Source: Ascaris suum
Lineage: Eukaryota; Nematoda; Chromadorea; Rhabditida; Ascarididae
DNA: 64,000 nucleotides
Reading direction: 5' to 3'
Assembly: GCA_013433145.1 (NCBI GenBank)
Contig: CM024175.1
Location: 9,036,516 to 9,100,515 of the forward strand
Each line of letters opens with the position of its first letter. Positions within the stretch are counted from its first letter, which is position 1. The position numbers and the translations under genes are program-made. This document shows, piece after piece, positions 13,987 to 26,800 of the stretch. The notes below the pieces were generated by a model. That model saw only the letters and a list, made by a program, of their open reading frames with translations. It was not told the DNA's origin and ran no database searches.

Positions 13987-16900
13987 ATGTTGCCTTGCAT
14001 TTCTTTTCTATCTTTAAAAGCATAATCAGCGAATGTATTCGATTCCGTTCATCTCTTAAAAAGCACCATCCACCTGTTTATCACTGTCTATTCTCAAATA
14101 AACTGCGATTGTGAAGTATCTCATAGCAAATGGACGCTGTATAAAGTGTTTGTTTGTATGACACAATGCTAACCGTAAACAACATATTTTATTACCAAGG
14201 TTGTTCTTCCTCTCGGCCTACCATAAGTCTTTTTTTTTTTATTTTGTAAGGCGGTAAATCGATTCTCGTTATGCGCTACCGCGTTATTTTGATGGACAAT
14301 TGTATAGAGACAAGAGGTGTTATGCTGAAATGCGCTCTCATCGGTATGAATCCGTACTAACATAAGACAGTGGAGTTCTGTTTCCTTTCGATCCTTCACT
14401 AATGTTTTATGTGGACTTTGTTGAGAAACACTCTACAAAAGTTGACGAGTAAAGTACATCAGATGAAATGCCAGCATTGTTTCAACGCCACCGATATTTT
14501 TGCTGTTCGTGTAATTTGCCAATCCATATCATACATCATGTTGCCGAATCACCTGTACTTCTCTTTAAAAATGCCTCCAAAAATGAAGCTGTTAAATCTA
14601 TTAGTGCAAACATTAATATACGCAGGATGATGCAATTCATGATTATATTATTAACCATCTCGATGATTTCAATTTTTCTTTTCTCCTTGACAGTTTGACT
14701 TCCTTCATTTCACGCATAACGTCTATTATATATCGGGCATCAAATTCAATCAATGCTGTTTTGCCCTATATTTACATTGAACGACATTAAATTATTTAGA
14801 ATATCATATATGAGGAATTTTCATCGCATACTAGATTACCGTTCTTTACTATATTATTGTTATCCTTTCACCGTGTCAACTATATTTTTAAAAAATAGAT
14901 AAAATTCATATAATGAAACGATGTTTCTTCATTTCGTCTCCATGTAATCTTCATATACGCTGCTTTTCACATGGAAACTTTAGAGGCTTGCAACTCTCAA
15001 TGCAATCTTGTAGTTATTCAAAAAATATTCGTTACCGTTGGATGATAATATTTCAATTCTATTTGATGGAATAGACAATATAAACATGTGACACGTCCCT
15101 CAAATCGAAATTATATTCGTCTATCGCTTATAAATTGTTACAGGTTTACAATAAGTACACCACTTAGCATTCTTAATAACAGTATCAGCGTTTCATTACT
15201 TCGATCATACCTAATCTATACAGCCTACTTCATACTCTTTGAAAGGATATAAGTGCATTCAATCCCGATAGTATTTTTGTGTTGAAATGCGTCAAAATTT
15301 GGCTCCTACGAGATGAAATACTCTTTTTTTTATAAATTATGCATTCTCACTGCGATACCACCTGAATGCCACATTGTCATATTCGTGAATGACATGCAAT
15401 TATAGCAATTCAAGAGGAGCCCACTAACGAAGAGTGCCATTTAGAGCGGAACATAATTGAAGATATTGCAAAAATTGATGTTTTTTTTAGAGGAAAGTAT
15501 ATGAAATTATGCCAAGCTAGGATCATTATTAGCACAATGAGCTGACGCAACAATATAGTGGTGCATTGCAAAACATATAGCATTGAAGAATGGCAAATAA
15601 AATAATTAGTAAAAGTCGACTGGAATCTAGAGCTAGACGAATCGTTCGCAATTCGGCCAACTTTCCAAACTAAAACGACTACTCTCGAATCTTTTTGTCA
15701 TCTGAAAGCAATATGATCGTAATTATTTGTTTTTAAATGCATCAATGTAATAATCTCATTATATAAAAGTACGATTGTTTCTAGTAATATGGGAAGTGAC
15801 TAAAGAGAATGACACTAATATTTATAAAGTCAAGAATATAGCAGCGTTAAAATATTTTTTTTTCGTTTTGAGAAAATTCAACATCATATCCATATATGAG
15901 TAATAAAATCGATAAGATCGATGAAATGATGAAGTGAGAGTTTCAAGAAATTTTAACTAAAATTGTTGCCGCATAATACTCAAATAAAACCCTCGAATTA
16001 ATCCGATTACTATAGAATTCTACATATGTATGAAAGGAGCAATGCTAATATTATAAATAAACATTTCAAGCAAAGATAAAACGGGGCATTTGATCAATTT
16101 TACTATATGATGCTCATCATTGTACTACATAAACGTGCATAACTATACTAAAAATGAGGATCTTTTTTTTACTGCATTCCACCTCGAGAAACAATAAATG
16201 GCGGCAGAAAAGGAGGAGATCGTTTGGAGGAATATCAGCAACCAAACGAAAATCGAGAACTCTGAAGTCCAGGTTTAATAATGAAATAGCACAGCCGTGC
16301 GCTCTCGGAACGATGAAGGAGAAGGTCTATTATGTCACCTCACTGCCAGTCGGTTCTAGGATTCAACGCAATTTGAGCACCGGCAAACAATTCAAAAAAA
16401 AAAAAAAAACCGAATCTTCCGAAGCGATGAATGACTGGCTTTTCAAGCGGACAATTAGCAAAAAAACCGAAATAGTCCTGCGCAGAACCATCGTCTCATG
16501 TAGCCACCGGCAGTGGGATCTGTCGCAGACGAGGTCTTTCTAAGCGCACGGTGTTCGGTGTGCTTTTGAATGTAATGTCATCGACCTTTTCAAAAAATCG
16601 TGAAGAAAATAAAAAACGCATATAGTGAAACTAATACGTTTTTTTTGAAGCTTGTGAGTTGCGGTTGGATCTTCATAGTTGTTTGCCCTTCTTTCAGATA
16701 ATAAAAAACACAACAATTTCCTTTAGCTGAACAAATGATGATAACGCTTAGCAATTAATAAAAGAAAGCTTGTATTGGCAAAAATTTGATTGCACAGTTA
16801 TCGGAACATGAACATACTGTGGTGGGATCAGCAATATTGTGTTCGCTGTACTTAACAAGCCTTCATAGATTGGAAATATTGTAATTTTACGTTAGGGGAG

Positions 16901-19009
16901 GAAAACGGTAGGAGTGAGTTAAACTATAAATGCACAGCAAACAACCACTGTATATTAATTGCAGGTATAAACGCCCACCCATTCATTCCTAGTAAACGCT
17001 AAAGCACTCGCTTTTTTGTATTTTCGAGTATCAGCTGTTGTTTGGACTTCTGAGTTCTAAAAATCTTTGTAGTCGTCGGTTTATTAGCTGAAGAGGCAGT
17101 CGTTGTTTGAATTTTCGTGTACAATTGGAAGGTACTTCTCATGATTTAATTTTTTTGTATTTTACCTCAGCCTCAATAACCATTGCTCAATTTATGTTAA
17201 AGCTGAAATAGATGAGCTAACCCTGACGCTCAGAAACAATGAAGAATCTGTCGCTTGAGTTCTTAAATCAACACTCTTCGCTTCTGAGTCGCTTGGATAG
17301 CACTCTTTTACGCCGAGTCGTTTGCATTGATAAGGTATTCAGTGTTTCTACACGCACGTTGGATAAGTGTTTTGATTCTGAATGCTTAGTTATAGCGAAC
17401 ATCAGACACGACAGCTAGCAGCCATATGGGACTAGATGATAGATAAAGCGGACTATTGTGATAAAGAAATTAACTGACGGCGAGCCATGCAATAGGCAGA
17501 ATAAGAGAGATGTGACAAAGTTGCTCAATTTTGTGAGAGGCTTACTAGGAAAATATACTAAGTTCCTGTTGTAAACAAATTTCCAAGCGATAAAATTCGA
17601 GTATTTTGAGCTGCCTCATTAGATGAAAGAAGACACCAATTAGGTGCGGAGCGCTTGTAGATGCGCTTAGCAAGCTGCTTGCAAGATTCAAAAAATGATG
17701 ATACAAGGAACGACCGGTAGGCCTACTTTCTTCGATTTCAGAGTTGTTCTCTAAATGCATGGAGAGCCAGATGCATGAGCTAATAGCGTCGTTTCAAACA
17801 ATCACGATCTATTCCGAAAACATCGTTCCATTTCCACCACGATGGTTGAATTTTGTGAGCACATTTTCGATTCGTTTGAGGCTAACAACTAACTAGTGCA
17901 CACGTTTCAGCTCGACGTTCAAAAGACATATTGTGCTCTAGACCTAAATCGTTTCAGTCATTTATTCAAGAAATCAGTCCATGAAAATCTATATTAAACT
18001 TATTGGAAATCCACTGGAATAATGTTAGAGCGGTCATTGGGAGTGAAATCTCTGATGAAGTTGTGTTTAAGTGAGATTTTTGCAAGAGATCATGCCCATC
18101 CCTTTTCACTTTATCGTCCTTTATGGCTCCCTCTTGAAGCGGATAGGAAAATTTCTATCTGCCAACATTGTACAACTCTTTTGCAGCGCATCTCATGCGT
18201 AAGGGGATAATAATAGCTAATAATGATTAATAATGGATAATAGTTTCCTCATCATAGAGGAAATTTCACACAGTAAAAATTCGTTGAAAAATAATCCTCC
18301 TACTGCTGCTGGTTTTACTCTGGATCAGCCCTACTATAGACGCACGATCGCTGAGTTACCATATGCTATTGTATCACTAAACCTACCATAAATGAGAATA
18401 TTTATTACATATGAATTCAATAATTTCCATCATGTGCTTATGATATGGAATTTTGCATTCACCGATCGCTCATAATAAATTTGAATATTTACAACAGCAT
18501 ATTCACATAAAATTGGAAAATTGACAACTACTGAAATGCAAAATAGTTTTCCCCTCAAAACAAAATCTGGAATTTTTCAATAATAAAAAAAAATTCATTG
18601 GGAAACTAAAGTACTGCTTCGTTGAATTGAATTGTACGTTTGTATTTCGTCGAATGCACATTGCTAGTGCATATGAACACCTTCGCATGGTCGAACTTTA
18701 ACTTTAACGGCTAATTGTTAGTGCATTTAACTCAACTTTAAAACGACTAATTATGCACGGGGGAAATTTTTTCCAAGATTTCTCTTAGAAAGATCTGATA
18801 AATGCATACAAAATGAATTGTCTGAAACATCATTTTCACGAGTTTTTCTCAGAGGCACATTTAGATGAATTCATTCTGCACACATCGTTTCATGTACTCT
18901 TATATTGTCTAGTTTGTGAACATTACAGCCACGCATTGGTGAGTAAATTTACAGGAAATTGCTGTTCATTTTGCTTCTTTTATTAATATTTAAGGTGGGA
19001 TAAAAAATT
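13987..19009. other. mostly AT-rich, no convincing gene
   Basis: Two frames stand out weakly. Plus-strand 16154-16543 is 129 codons, very basic and interrupted by a poly-A run read as lysines. Minus-strand 17545-17757 is a 71-codon frame (GRSLYHHFLNLASSLL). Neither has splice support or a known domain. The rest is A/T rich with short T and A runs. Confidence 0.4.
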
Positions 19010-19314
19010 TCACTCGAGTTGCCAGCAAACTTTCTCGCATCCAAACAACTTCACAGAAATGTGATGGACAATAAGCCTCTTTGATTTGAGGTTCAATATC
19101 TTCTTCGTGGCTTCTGAGCATGAGCATCCACAATATTTGGCTATTGCATGAGACCCCGTGGCGATGAAACGAGCTTCAGAATATGGCGGAAGAGGAGTCG
19201 CAGTGAAAATACTTTCGCTTCTTGATCGAACAAAAATGACAGAAATTTCAGTTACAAAAACTTTATTAAACCTTTCGTCACTATGAAGAGTGTTTTTCGT
19301 TGCAGCAAATGACT
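19010..19314 (-). CDS. candidate terminal exon of an unidentified gene
   Basis: A good acceptor (aataatttcag) precedes a 101-codon frame ending in TGA at 19010-19012. The protein contains SEARFIATGSHAIAKYC, a CGCSCSEATKKIL block and a C-terminal stretch with two further Cys. Codon use is mixed as in real exons. No family is recognised. Its entry phase (one base needed from the previous exon) does not match directly the exon-like segment at 20884-21049, so if both belong to one gene an exon lies between them. Confidence 0.35.
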
Positions 19315-20101
19315 CTGAAATTATTTTTCTCAAGCAGAGACTCATTGAGGTATAAACGGTCCTTAAAATATACCTAATCTAACCACTCCAATATAAAGCA
19401 TAAGTTTCTGCTTAACTCTATAACGAGCGTTCGTTTTCTTTATAGATATTATTTGAACCAATAAACGCTGAAAAAGGCAAACAATATTGCATATTATTGT
19501 TCAATATGTTTATATTCCTTATCTATATTCCTCTTCAGAGCAAAAAAAAAAACCTCCACACTTAGTTTCACCTTCTTCAGTGATTATTTCACGAAGTAAG
19601 ATGAAAATATTTTCCATGCAACTCTTTCTTCGTTTCTTATGCATACAAGCCAATAGGAATATCCTCAATCGCTGTTATCGTTGTCAGCTGTGGAAATCTT
19701 TTGTTATTTTCGAACCAAAATTCTAGCTGTGAGAGCAGTATTGACATCGATAGTCGCTTGATTGATTTATCAACAATTCTTTCTATGATCTGAGAATGTT
19801 GCCATCGAATGATAGCAGTTATATGCTGAAATCAAAACAAGTTTCCAGTTGGCAACAGCCTAACTGAGAAGTTGAGCCAAATCAAAGTCGAGCCAGAATT
19901 AGTGGGCCAAGCAAAAAAGAGTAAATGAACAAATTGCTGCCTTGTATAGTGTCGTTCAGCAACAAATTATCACATCATACTGTTCGGCTCGATGCTCGAT
20001 GTTAAACGAATTCGCACGTTTCTTCAGTTGTTTTTCTCAAAGAAGGCTCGGGAAATTTTATATTCCCTTTATTCTTGGAGTGCCGGTTGATTCTGTGAGG
20101 T

Positions 20102-20302
20102 TCATCTCTTGACGCTGACGACGCGGATTTTTGTCTCATTGAGGCAAAAGAAGAAAACATGAAGACTCCTGTTATCTAACGTGTATGATAGTCGCTCAGT
20201 GCCCTCAACAAGCACTTTCATGGTGAGATGAGCATGAATTGGTCTTTTTTTTGGTGGGTTTAAATACATATACCAACTGCTGTACGTGCTACAATGTATC
20301 AT
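20102..20302 (-). CDS. weak minus-strand frame, 66 aa
   Basis: The frame reads YMYLNPPKKRPIHAHLTM, then a beta-strand-like stretch, and ends SVKR before TGA. It lies between two other minus-strand exon candidates, which is the main reason to list it. No convincing acceptor in the right phase is visible. Function unknown. Confidence 0.2.
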   Translation of the reverse strand: MIHCSTYSSWYMYLNPPKKRPIHAHLTMKVLVEGTERLSYTLDNRSLHVFFFCLNETKIRVVSVKR

Positions 20303-20883
20303 AAAAGTTCAATTCCCTCGGATATATCTAAGTAAGCGCAGATAAAATAAACTAGTGGATAATTTTTGTTCGATTTCTTACAATATCGCATAAGGGAGGG
20401 AATGAGTTGAATCCTTTTATACAAAGCTTCAATGCTAACGTTGAAAGGAAAGTGTATTCGCTAATTGCTGCGATGTCGAATTCAGCTGTTGAATTGTATG
20501 TTTCATTGGTCATAACTTTAGCATAGTCATAAATAAAGGAAGGCGATCCTTATACACACCTTCTTTCACTACTATGTCGATATGTTGTTGTTCACACTTT
20601 GCCTTCTTTCGATATTAAAGTTTTATCCCTCTGAGGCAACTTTGGCTCATTTACCCCTCATCCGGCAGCTCGCAAACTGTGGTAGTAAACTTCGATTTAA
20701 TTGTTGTCTAAGAAGAACTAGCGTTTATGAAAACAACTGACGTACTGCCAACTCTGGATGAAAACACTTCTGACGTAGTCCAAAGCGGGATTAATATATC
20801 TCAGTCAACATTGCATACTCGATACCCAATGCATCAAACGCCAACTAATTATCTGATTCTTCCATTTTTCCAATGCTACTTAC

Positions 20884-21049
20884 TGTTGTTATATTACATT
20901 GTTCGTGAATGTCATCTATGACCTGTTGTGTTGCGAATTCATATCCATCTTGAGGAGACATACGAAACAGAGTTTTATCGTTGAGGAAACATGTGGAGAA
21001 CCGCTGTCTTTTTCTCATTTCTTCTCTTAATTCTCTCACCGACGACAAC
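20884..21049 (-). CDS. candidate internal exon of an unidentified gene
   Basis: A strong acceptor (ccttctttcag) and a strong donor (ACA|GTAAGT) bracket 166 bases that are open in one frame. The segment enters needing two bases from the previous exon and leaves on a codon boundary. The encoded stretch begins SSVRELREEMRKRQRF, contains LFRMSPQDGYEFATQQ and ends DIHEQCNITT. It is charged and looks globular, with no recognisable domain. Neighbouring exons were not identified with confidence. Confidence 0.45.
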
Positions 21050-21402
21050 CTGAAAGAAGGTTTGAATAGTTGGTGAAATTTGGCCGACTCGACCTAGCAA
21101 TCGTTTCCAGCTTTAAATCCTTGCTCCTCTTATTGAAGGGAGCCAGCAATAAATGTGGTTTATATTTCAACATGAGCAATCAGTTTAATTTAGTCGAACG
21201 GAAATTTTATGTACAACAACAAAATCGAACTTCAATTCGCATTCGATTTGCACAAGTGTCATTCGAAGTGAATAATAAATATTTTTTCTTTTTTTGTTTG
21301 CTAATAACTAAAAATAGTAAATTTTTGATTCGAAGCATTCTGCATGTTCATCATTCCCGCACTGCAGGACATAAGGGTCATTTGAAGCCACTTTCGTCAT
21401 AA

Positions 21403-22957
21403 AAAGAAAACAAGCATAGAAGTCATGCGGAAGAGTTACCTCGTAAAGTTGTTATTTATGATGAGAACAGTCTTGTATATCTTGAAGAATTGCAGAATTC
21501 CCATCTTTTTATCCTAGATAGCATTGAAAAATTGTTTATGGGCATGTAGATGGAAAGGCTTTCTCATTTCTGGTTGTCGCCCCCAGAAAATCACAACAAC
21601 GACAACGATCTAAATTTAAGGATCTCTTGCTGCAGTACCAGAGTCAGTGAAATTTTCCATAAGGAATACGATATAGCGAGAGTTGGCCTCTCCAGTTTTC
21701 ATTGCTTATAGTGTGTGGTTGAATTCAAACACCAACCGGAAAATAATCAAACGTTATTAGTCGTGAGGAAGCACACAAAATGCTTCTGAAATAAGTGAGT
21801 GTTGAACAAGAAGCCTTTCTTTAAAAAAACCAGTACTACCAGCATTCTCGAACCGATCCTCTGATCTCTCCTTTTACTTGTTATGTGTTCAATATAAACT
21901 CAACACCTTCCTTTCAATCTTCATTACCATCCTTTTTCCTTCTTTCGTTTTACGCTCTATTTACAGATGAATATCATTTACCTTTTGCGATGACGTCATC
22001 CGCTGTATGCTAGGCAGATAAGAGAAAATAAACTATCAAATTCTCATTGTTGAACATGATTTGCATAAATCTTCTGAAATCTTTTGCAGAAATTTGCATA
22101 AATTTTTTTTTCTGCATTATATATGTTTTTTTTTACTCCGTTGAAAATTCCTTAGCAGATGCAAACACTTGGACAAGTCTCTTCAACCGCCGATTCCCCT
22201 CGAAATGCGCCATTTTATCGATCAAATTGCGATCATATCAAAATCTAGAGGAATTATTTTTAGTCAAGAGATGTAAACAATAGGTGCTTAATTCGTTGGC
22301 GAAATACTTTAATCTACTGAATCATTTGCGATATCGTTCTATGTGAACAAGAAATAAATCAAAGAACATTGCCCTTAATAAGGCGAATTACAATCTTATA
22401 ACCGGAAAAGGCTATCAAGGCGCCTATATCCTTTTCAATTCTCGAATGACGTTTAAAATTTCTAAAGTTTTTTTTTTCACAGAGTACTATGCGTTATTTA
22501 GTTTCAGCTACAAAACGATAGGAGAGAAAGTGATCAAAGGGCACTTTTATGCATATTCATGATAAGTTAAACATAATAACGGATACACCTTGATTTCGAG
22601 CGTGGGAAGTAAACTTTGTTACTCAATCACTTTATAGGGGCTGAAAAAACTCCTCAACGCCCACTTATGCTCATTCTCTACTCTGAAAGGATTTTATTCA
22701 TTATATAGACGGAGTCGGATTTGGTGCTTTTTCGCGGCATATGTTCAGAGAATCATTACATCAGACACCAAATGAATTAGTTAACGAGTAGCTCTAGTAT
22801 TTCTTCTATCGGAATGAAGCAAGTTCTATGATCGCACATTAGTATAGACTGTGAAGCATTATGTTTGCAAACGTAGAAAATGGAAGCGATACTTGTGATG
22901 TGAAGGAATAAGTTGAAGCCTAAGCGTTACTCCAAATTTTGCTGCTGAATTTTTAAG
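21403..22957. other. no convincing gene
   Basis: AT-rich sequence with T runs. A short open piece behind an acceptor-like attccttag near 22160 (MQTLGQVSSTADSPRN) has no donor and ends at a stop after about 30 codons, so it is not annotated as a gene. Confidence 0.5.
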
Positions 22958-23117
22958 GAGTGTTGGATGCTGTCAATCATGAAGCTCCTGTATATGCTCC
23001 ACATCCTCATGAGGGCTTCACTCGAGAACAAAATCGGCACATTTCTGGATGGGGAAGGAAATTTCTCGGACACTATATATACGCCCTTCCCATGCGCCGG
23101 ATTGGGTCTTCAGTGCG
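22958..23117 (+). CDS. candidate exon, unidentified
   Basis: The plus-strand frame VLDAVNHEAPVYAPHPHEG followed by SGWGRKFLGHYIYALPMRR is open from an acceptor-like tttttaag to a good GTAAGC donor (gt at 23118). Without splicing the frame stops immediately at the donor, which supports a real junction. The acceptor is weak. The next frame (23207-23428) is basic and unidentified. No domain is recognised and a transposon origin is possible. Confidence 0.3.
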
Positions 23118-23855
23118 GTAAGCAATGCATCTCAGCGAAAGTGCAGTACAGCATGGAAGTGATACTGTTGCCTCTCGAGATTTCATGTTTCTGTCTGCAA
23201 ATTTAAATGCTACCCGATGAGAGATGGGCAATCCGATGGGATAAACGAACCATTCAGAGGCTTTATTGTTTTTCGGCGCAAACGATTATATCAAGGAAAA
23301 AAAATGAGAGAAGATGCATTTGGAAGTCTGGTCGTTATGCATATTTGCATCAACGAATACTAGGAGATCGAAATCCAAGAAGCCTTGATGCAAATATTCA
23401 GAACATCCGACAAATAGTATGGGCATAGGTCAAATGCGATACTGCGTTCAGATGCACTCAATTTTGATAGCCAAAAATACGAGCGGTTGCCTGTGGATGC
23501 AACCATAAAAATGCTGCAACCCCTTACAAATTCCATGCTTTCAGGGTTCCTCTATATAGTTCATGAATTCATAAACTGATGAGTTTAAAGTCACATTTTC
23601 AAAACTGCTAGCGAAAATCAGCCTGCAAAAAAATTCACTGGGCATTTATTTCGTTAGTTTTATGACTTATGACTGCCTTTAGTGATATTTTAACGAATTC
23701 CAAATATTCAATGAAAAAAAAAGAGCAAAATTTGCGCTATTAGCAAAGGCAATAAAATAAAATGAACATAAACTATTTCAGACATTCGATATCACCTGCT
23801 TGAAGGCTTTTATTTGCGTCCTCGGCCTCAGCTAAATTTTTTTTTATTATTTCAG

Positions 23856-26800
23856 CGGAGCTTTTAACGTGGCAAAATTTGCTTGACATATTCGTGACAA
23901 TTGCGCGCTATATTTTAACATTATTCGTTATGATCATCTCGTTGAAACTCATCGATCCGAACAATCAAATTCGGCAATTCGTATTGAATCTATTCGTTAC
24001 ATGTATACCAAGCGATTTATTATTAGGAGCAACGAATGTGCTTATGTTGGCTGATCTCTATACATCAGTCTTCGATTACGAATGGTTAATTTCTTTCGGA
24101 TATTCCGTCTGTTCATTACACTGAATTGTAATAACCACCAATCTCATTTCTTCTGTGATGGTTATACATTTCTGGGTATATACAAAGGTATATATCCCTC
24201 GTCGATATATACAAACAGTCGTTTCTGGGCCACCTCTGATTAAGAAATGACACTGAGTAAAGGAAAATATAAAATGGTATTAAATATAACTGATATGTGG
24301 CGAATTTTGCTCCTAACACACTCCAAATAGCAATTGTTGAAAGAGCTGCTGCGTTGATTAGTAATGGTTATTGAGCGCCCGAATTTCGGTTGCAAACCGA
24401 AAATTCGGTCAATTTTAGAAAAAGGAATTTAGTGAGCGATATTTTCGAAATCCAGTTGGCTTGAACCGAACTTCGATCGGCTTCGACGTTTAGCTATTCT
24501 ACGATGCGTGTGTCCGTCTATCAGGCTTCCGTCCTAGAAGCCACTAAATTCGAGTTACAACGTTTAATGGGTAGAGTATACACTAAAAAGTGAGCTTACT
24601 GTTTACGAAGCCTTGCGAGGTAATTCACCATTGAACGCAGTTATAAAGAATAAAAGCGATAGGAAATTTCGATGCATTTTACGTCGACCGGGTGCGAATT
24701 CTTTGAGAAAGATAGGATATGTACGGTCAAAGCAATCGGGATATAAAGAGAAAAAAGCTTCGGATAAGAAATCGGCCTGCATGCCGATTTATCTCTTCAA
24801 CTTCGGATAAGAAGTCGGCCTCTATACCGATTTACACTCATCAAATCTCGCAGCCGTAGCCTTCGGGATTGCCGAACAGAAACCATTCATAGACTGACAG
24901 ACATAGGGCCACCCAGCGGACATACAACAACACACTGCATGCAGGTACACATGCGTTACACACACATAGTTCCATGATACGCCTTCGAAACGTTGAAAAA
25001 AACTGCGAGCCTTTCATAAGAAAAAGCTGTCACTGCATCACTTTGTACAACCGCTGTATAATAAACTTTGCAGGCGTAATACAATTGCCCAAAAACAACT
25101 TCAACCCATCGAAACTTGATTATTGTACCAACTCGAAACTTCCTCTTTTCCTTCGCCATATCCAACAGACTGCAAATTGTTTGCAGGACGAATTTAATTC
25201 TATATTTCTCGGAATATTTCTGCATGTTGACTTCATTTCAATTTCGCATACTATCACTTTTTGTGCTCTGTGAAACTTGTATCATATATCTACATCCGAT
25301 TGCCTATAGAAAATGGTTCAAAGAAAGGTTGGCACAGTCTTTTTACATTTATTCGAAGAAAAAAAATTTTGACAACATGATGGTAAAGAATAAAAAAAAT
25401 AAAAAATTTGTATATGACAAATCTAATAATGCTCGAAGATAAGAACAACTCCAAAAGAAAGGACGATAAAGGAAATTTTCAAGTACAATATAAGCACTAT
25501 TAATTGCAACTGCTACGGTGGAAAATATGAAAATGTGGACTAACAAACGTATGAAATATGCAAATTATTTTTTTCTTGCTGAAATGAATCCTCAATGTTC
25601 TCTTTTCGTAAAAAGCACGCACGGAAATATATGTTCTCTCAAAATCAATAACATTAGAAACAATCATAATAAGGCGGATCGGAGAATAAACCCCAATGAT
25701 ATGATGATCGGTATATGCGTAGACCTCACTCTTTCTTGCTGTTAAGAAGAATCTCTTATATGTTCATAAATTGAAAGCATTGACGAAATTGGACTATAGA
25801 AAGCAGTATGCAGAAGCAGAGCCGAATTACGTCTCCTGAAAGTCACCGGAATGAAATTCAAGTGACCAAGAAACGAAATAAAATGTAAATACTGCAAAAG
25901 TGGCGCTTTTTGAAATTCTCACTAGCGCGAAGTGATAGAAAATTATAAAAAATTTATAAATTCAAATTTTCTCTGATCAATTCCACAATGTAATACAATT
26001 GATCTACCACATCGATCGTAGTAATACATTCATTCTATAGAGTCGAATCAACACATAATTATTTGCGTAAAAATGCATTCACATCATAGCCGATTCGATC
26101 ACTCAAACAAAATCTACTAGAAAATATTCGTTACTTTATGATCCAAACCAGTGTAGAATGAAGAAATTTCACTTCAACCACGACGTGTGCAATTTCTAGA
26201 GCTTTCGAGTGTTTTCAAGACGTTAGTTACTCAAACCATATTATTGCTCGGTATCTGAGAAGATCACTAAATTTTAGACGATAAATTCAACTGATAATTT
26301 TGAGTTGAGCTTTGCCTCAAGTTGTCGACTTTTTCTTAGCTCATTGAATTTTCAACGCAAATTAAGTTTATTTATTCCGAAAATAATTACGATATTAGTT
26401 GTCGACTTTTTGCTTAGCTCATTGAACTTTCAACGCAAATTAAGTTTATTTATTCCGAAAATAATTACGATATTTTATTGGGGAAAAGATTTTATGAAGT
26501 TTTTTCGTGGAACACTTTTTTTTTTTTTTTTTTGAAATGCATTGGAAATAATTTTCATTTTTTGACGCTAATCTGTCGAAAGTTTTGTTTTCAGCCACAC
26601 TTATATTTGACTTTCAGGAAAACATTTCGTTTTTATAGTATAATTCATCTTATGGGAAATTTAATTTCCTTACCAATACTATTCAATTCGTTATGGATGG
26701 CGTATACATGGCGATCAATTGTGCCGAATTTTTATTTTATTTTTTATTATTTTTTAATTATTTTACTAACGGTTGCTACCGCATTACTAACATTTATAGT

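Noticed and set aside
16154..16543. 129-codon basic plus frame
   Set aside because: Crosses a poly-A run and contains a second, different open frame starting MAAEKEEIVWRN at 16198; neither has a supported gene structure.
22157..22247. Open piece behind attccttag (MQTLGQVSSTADSPRN)
   Set aside because: Short, no donor, ends at a stop; could be chance.
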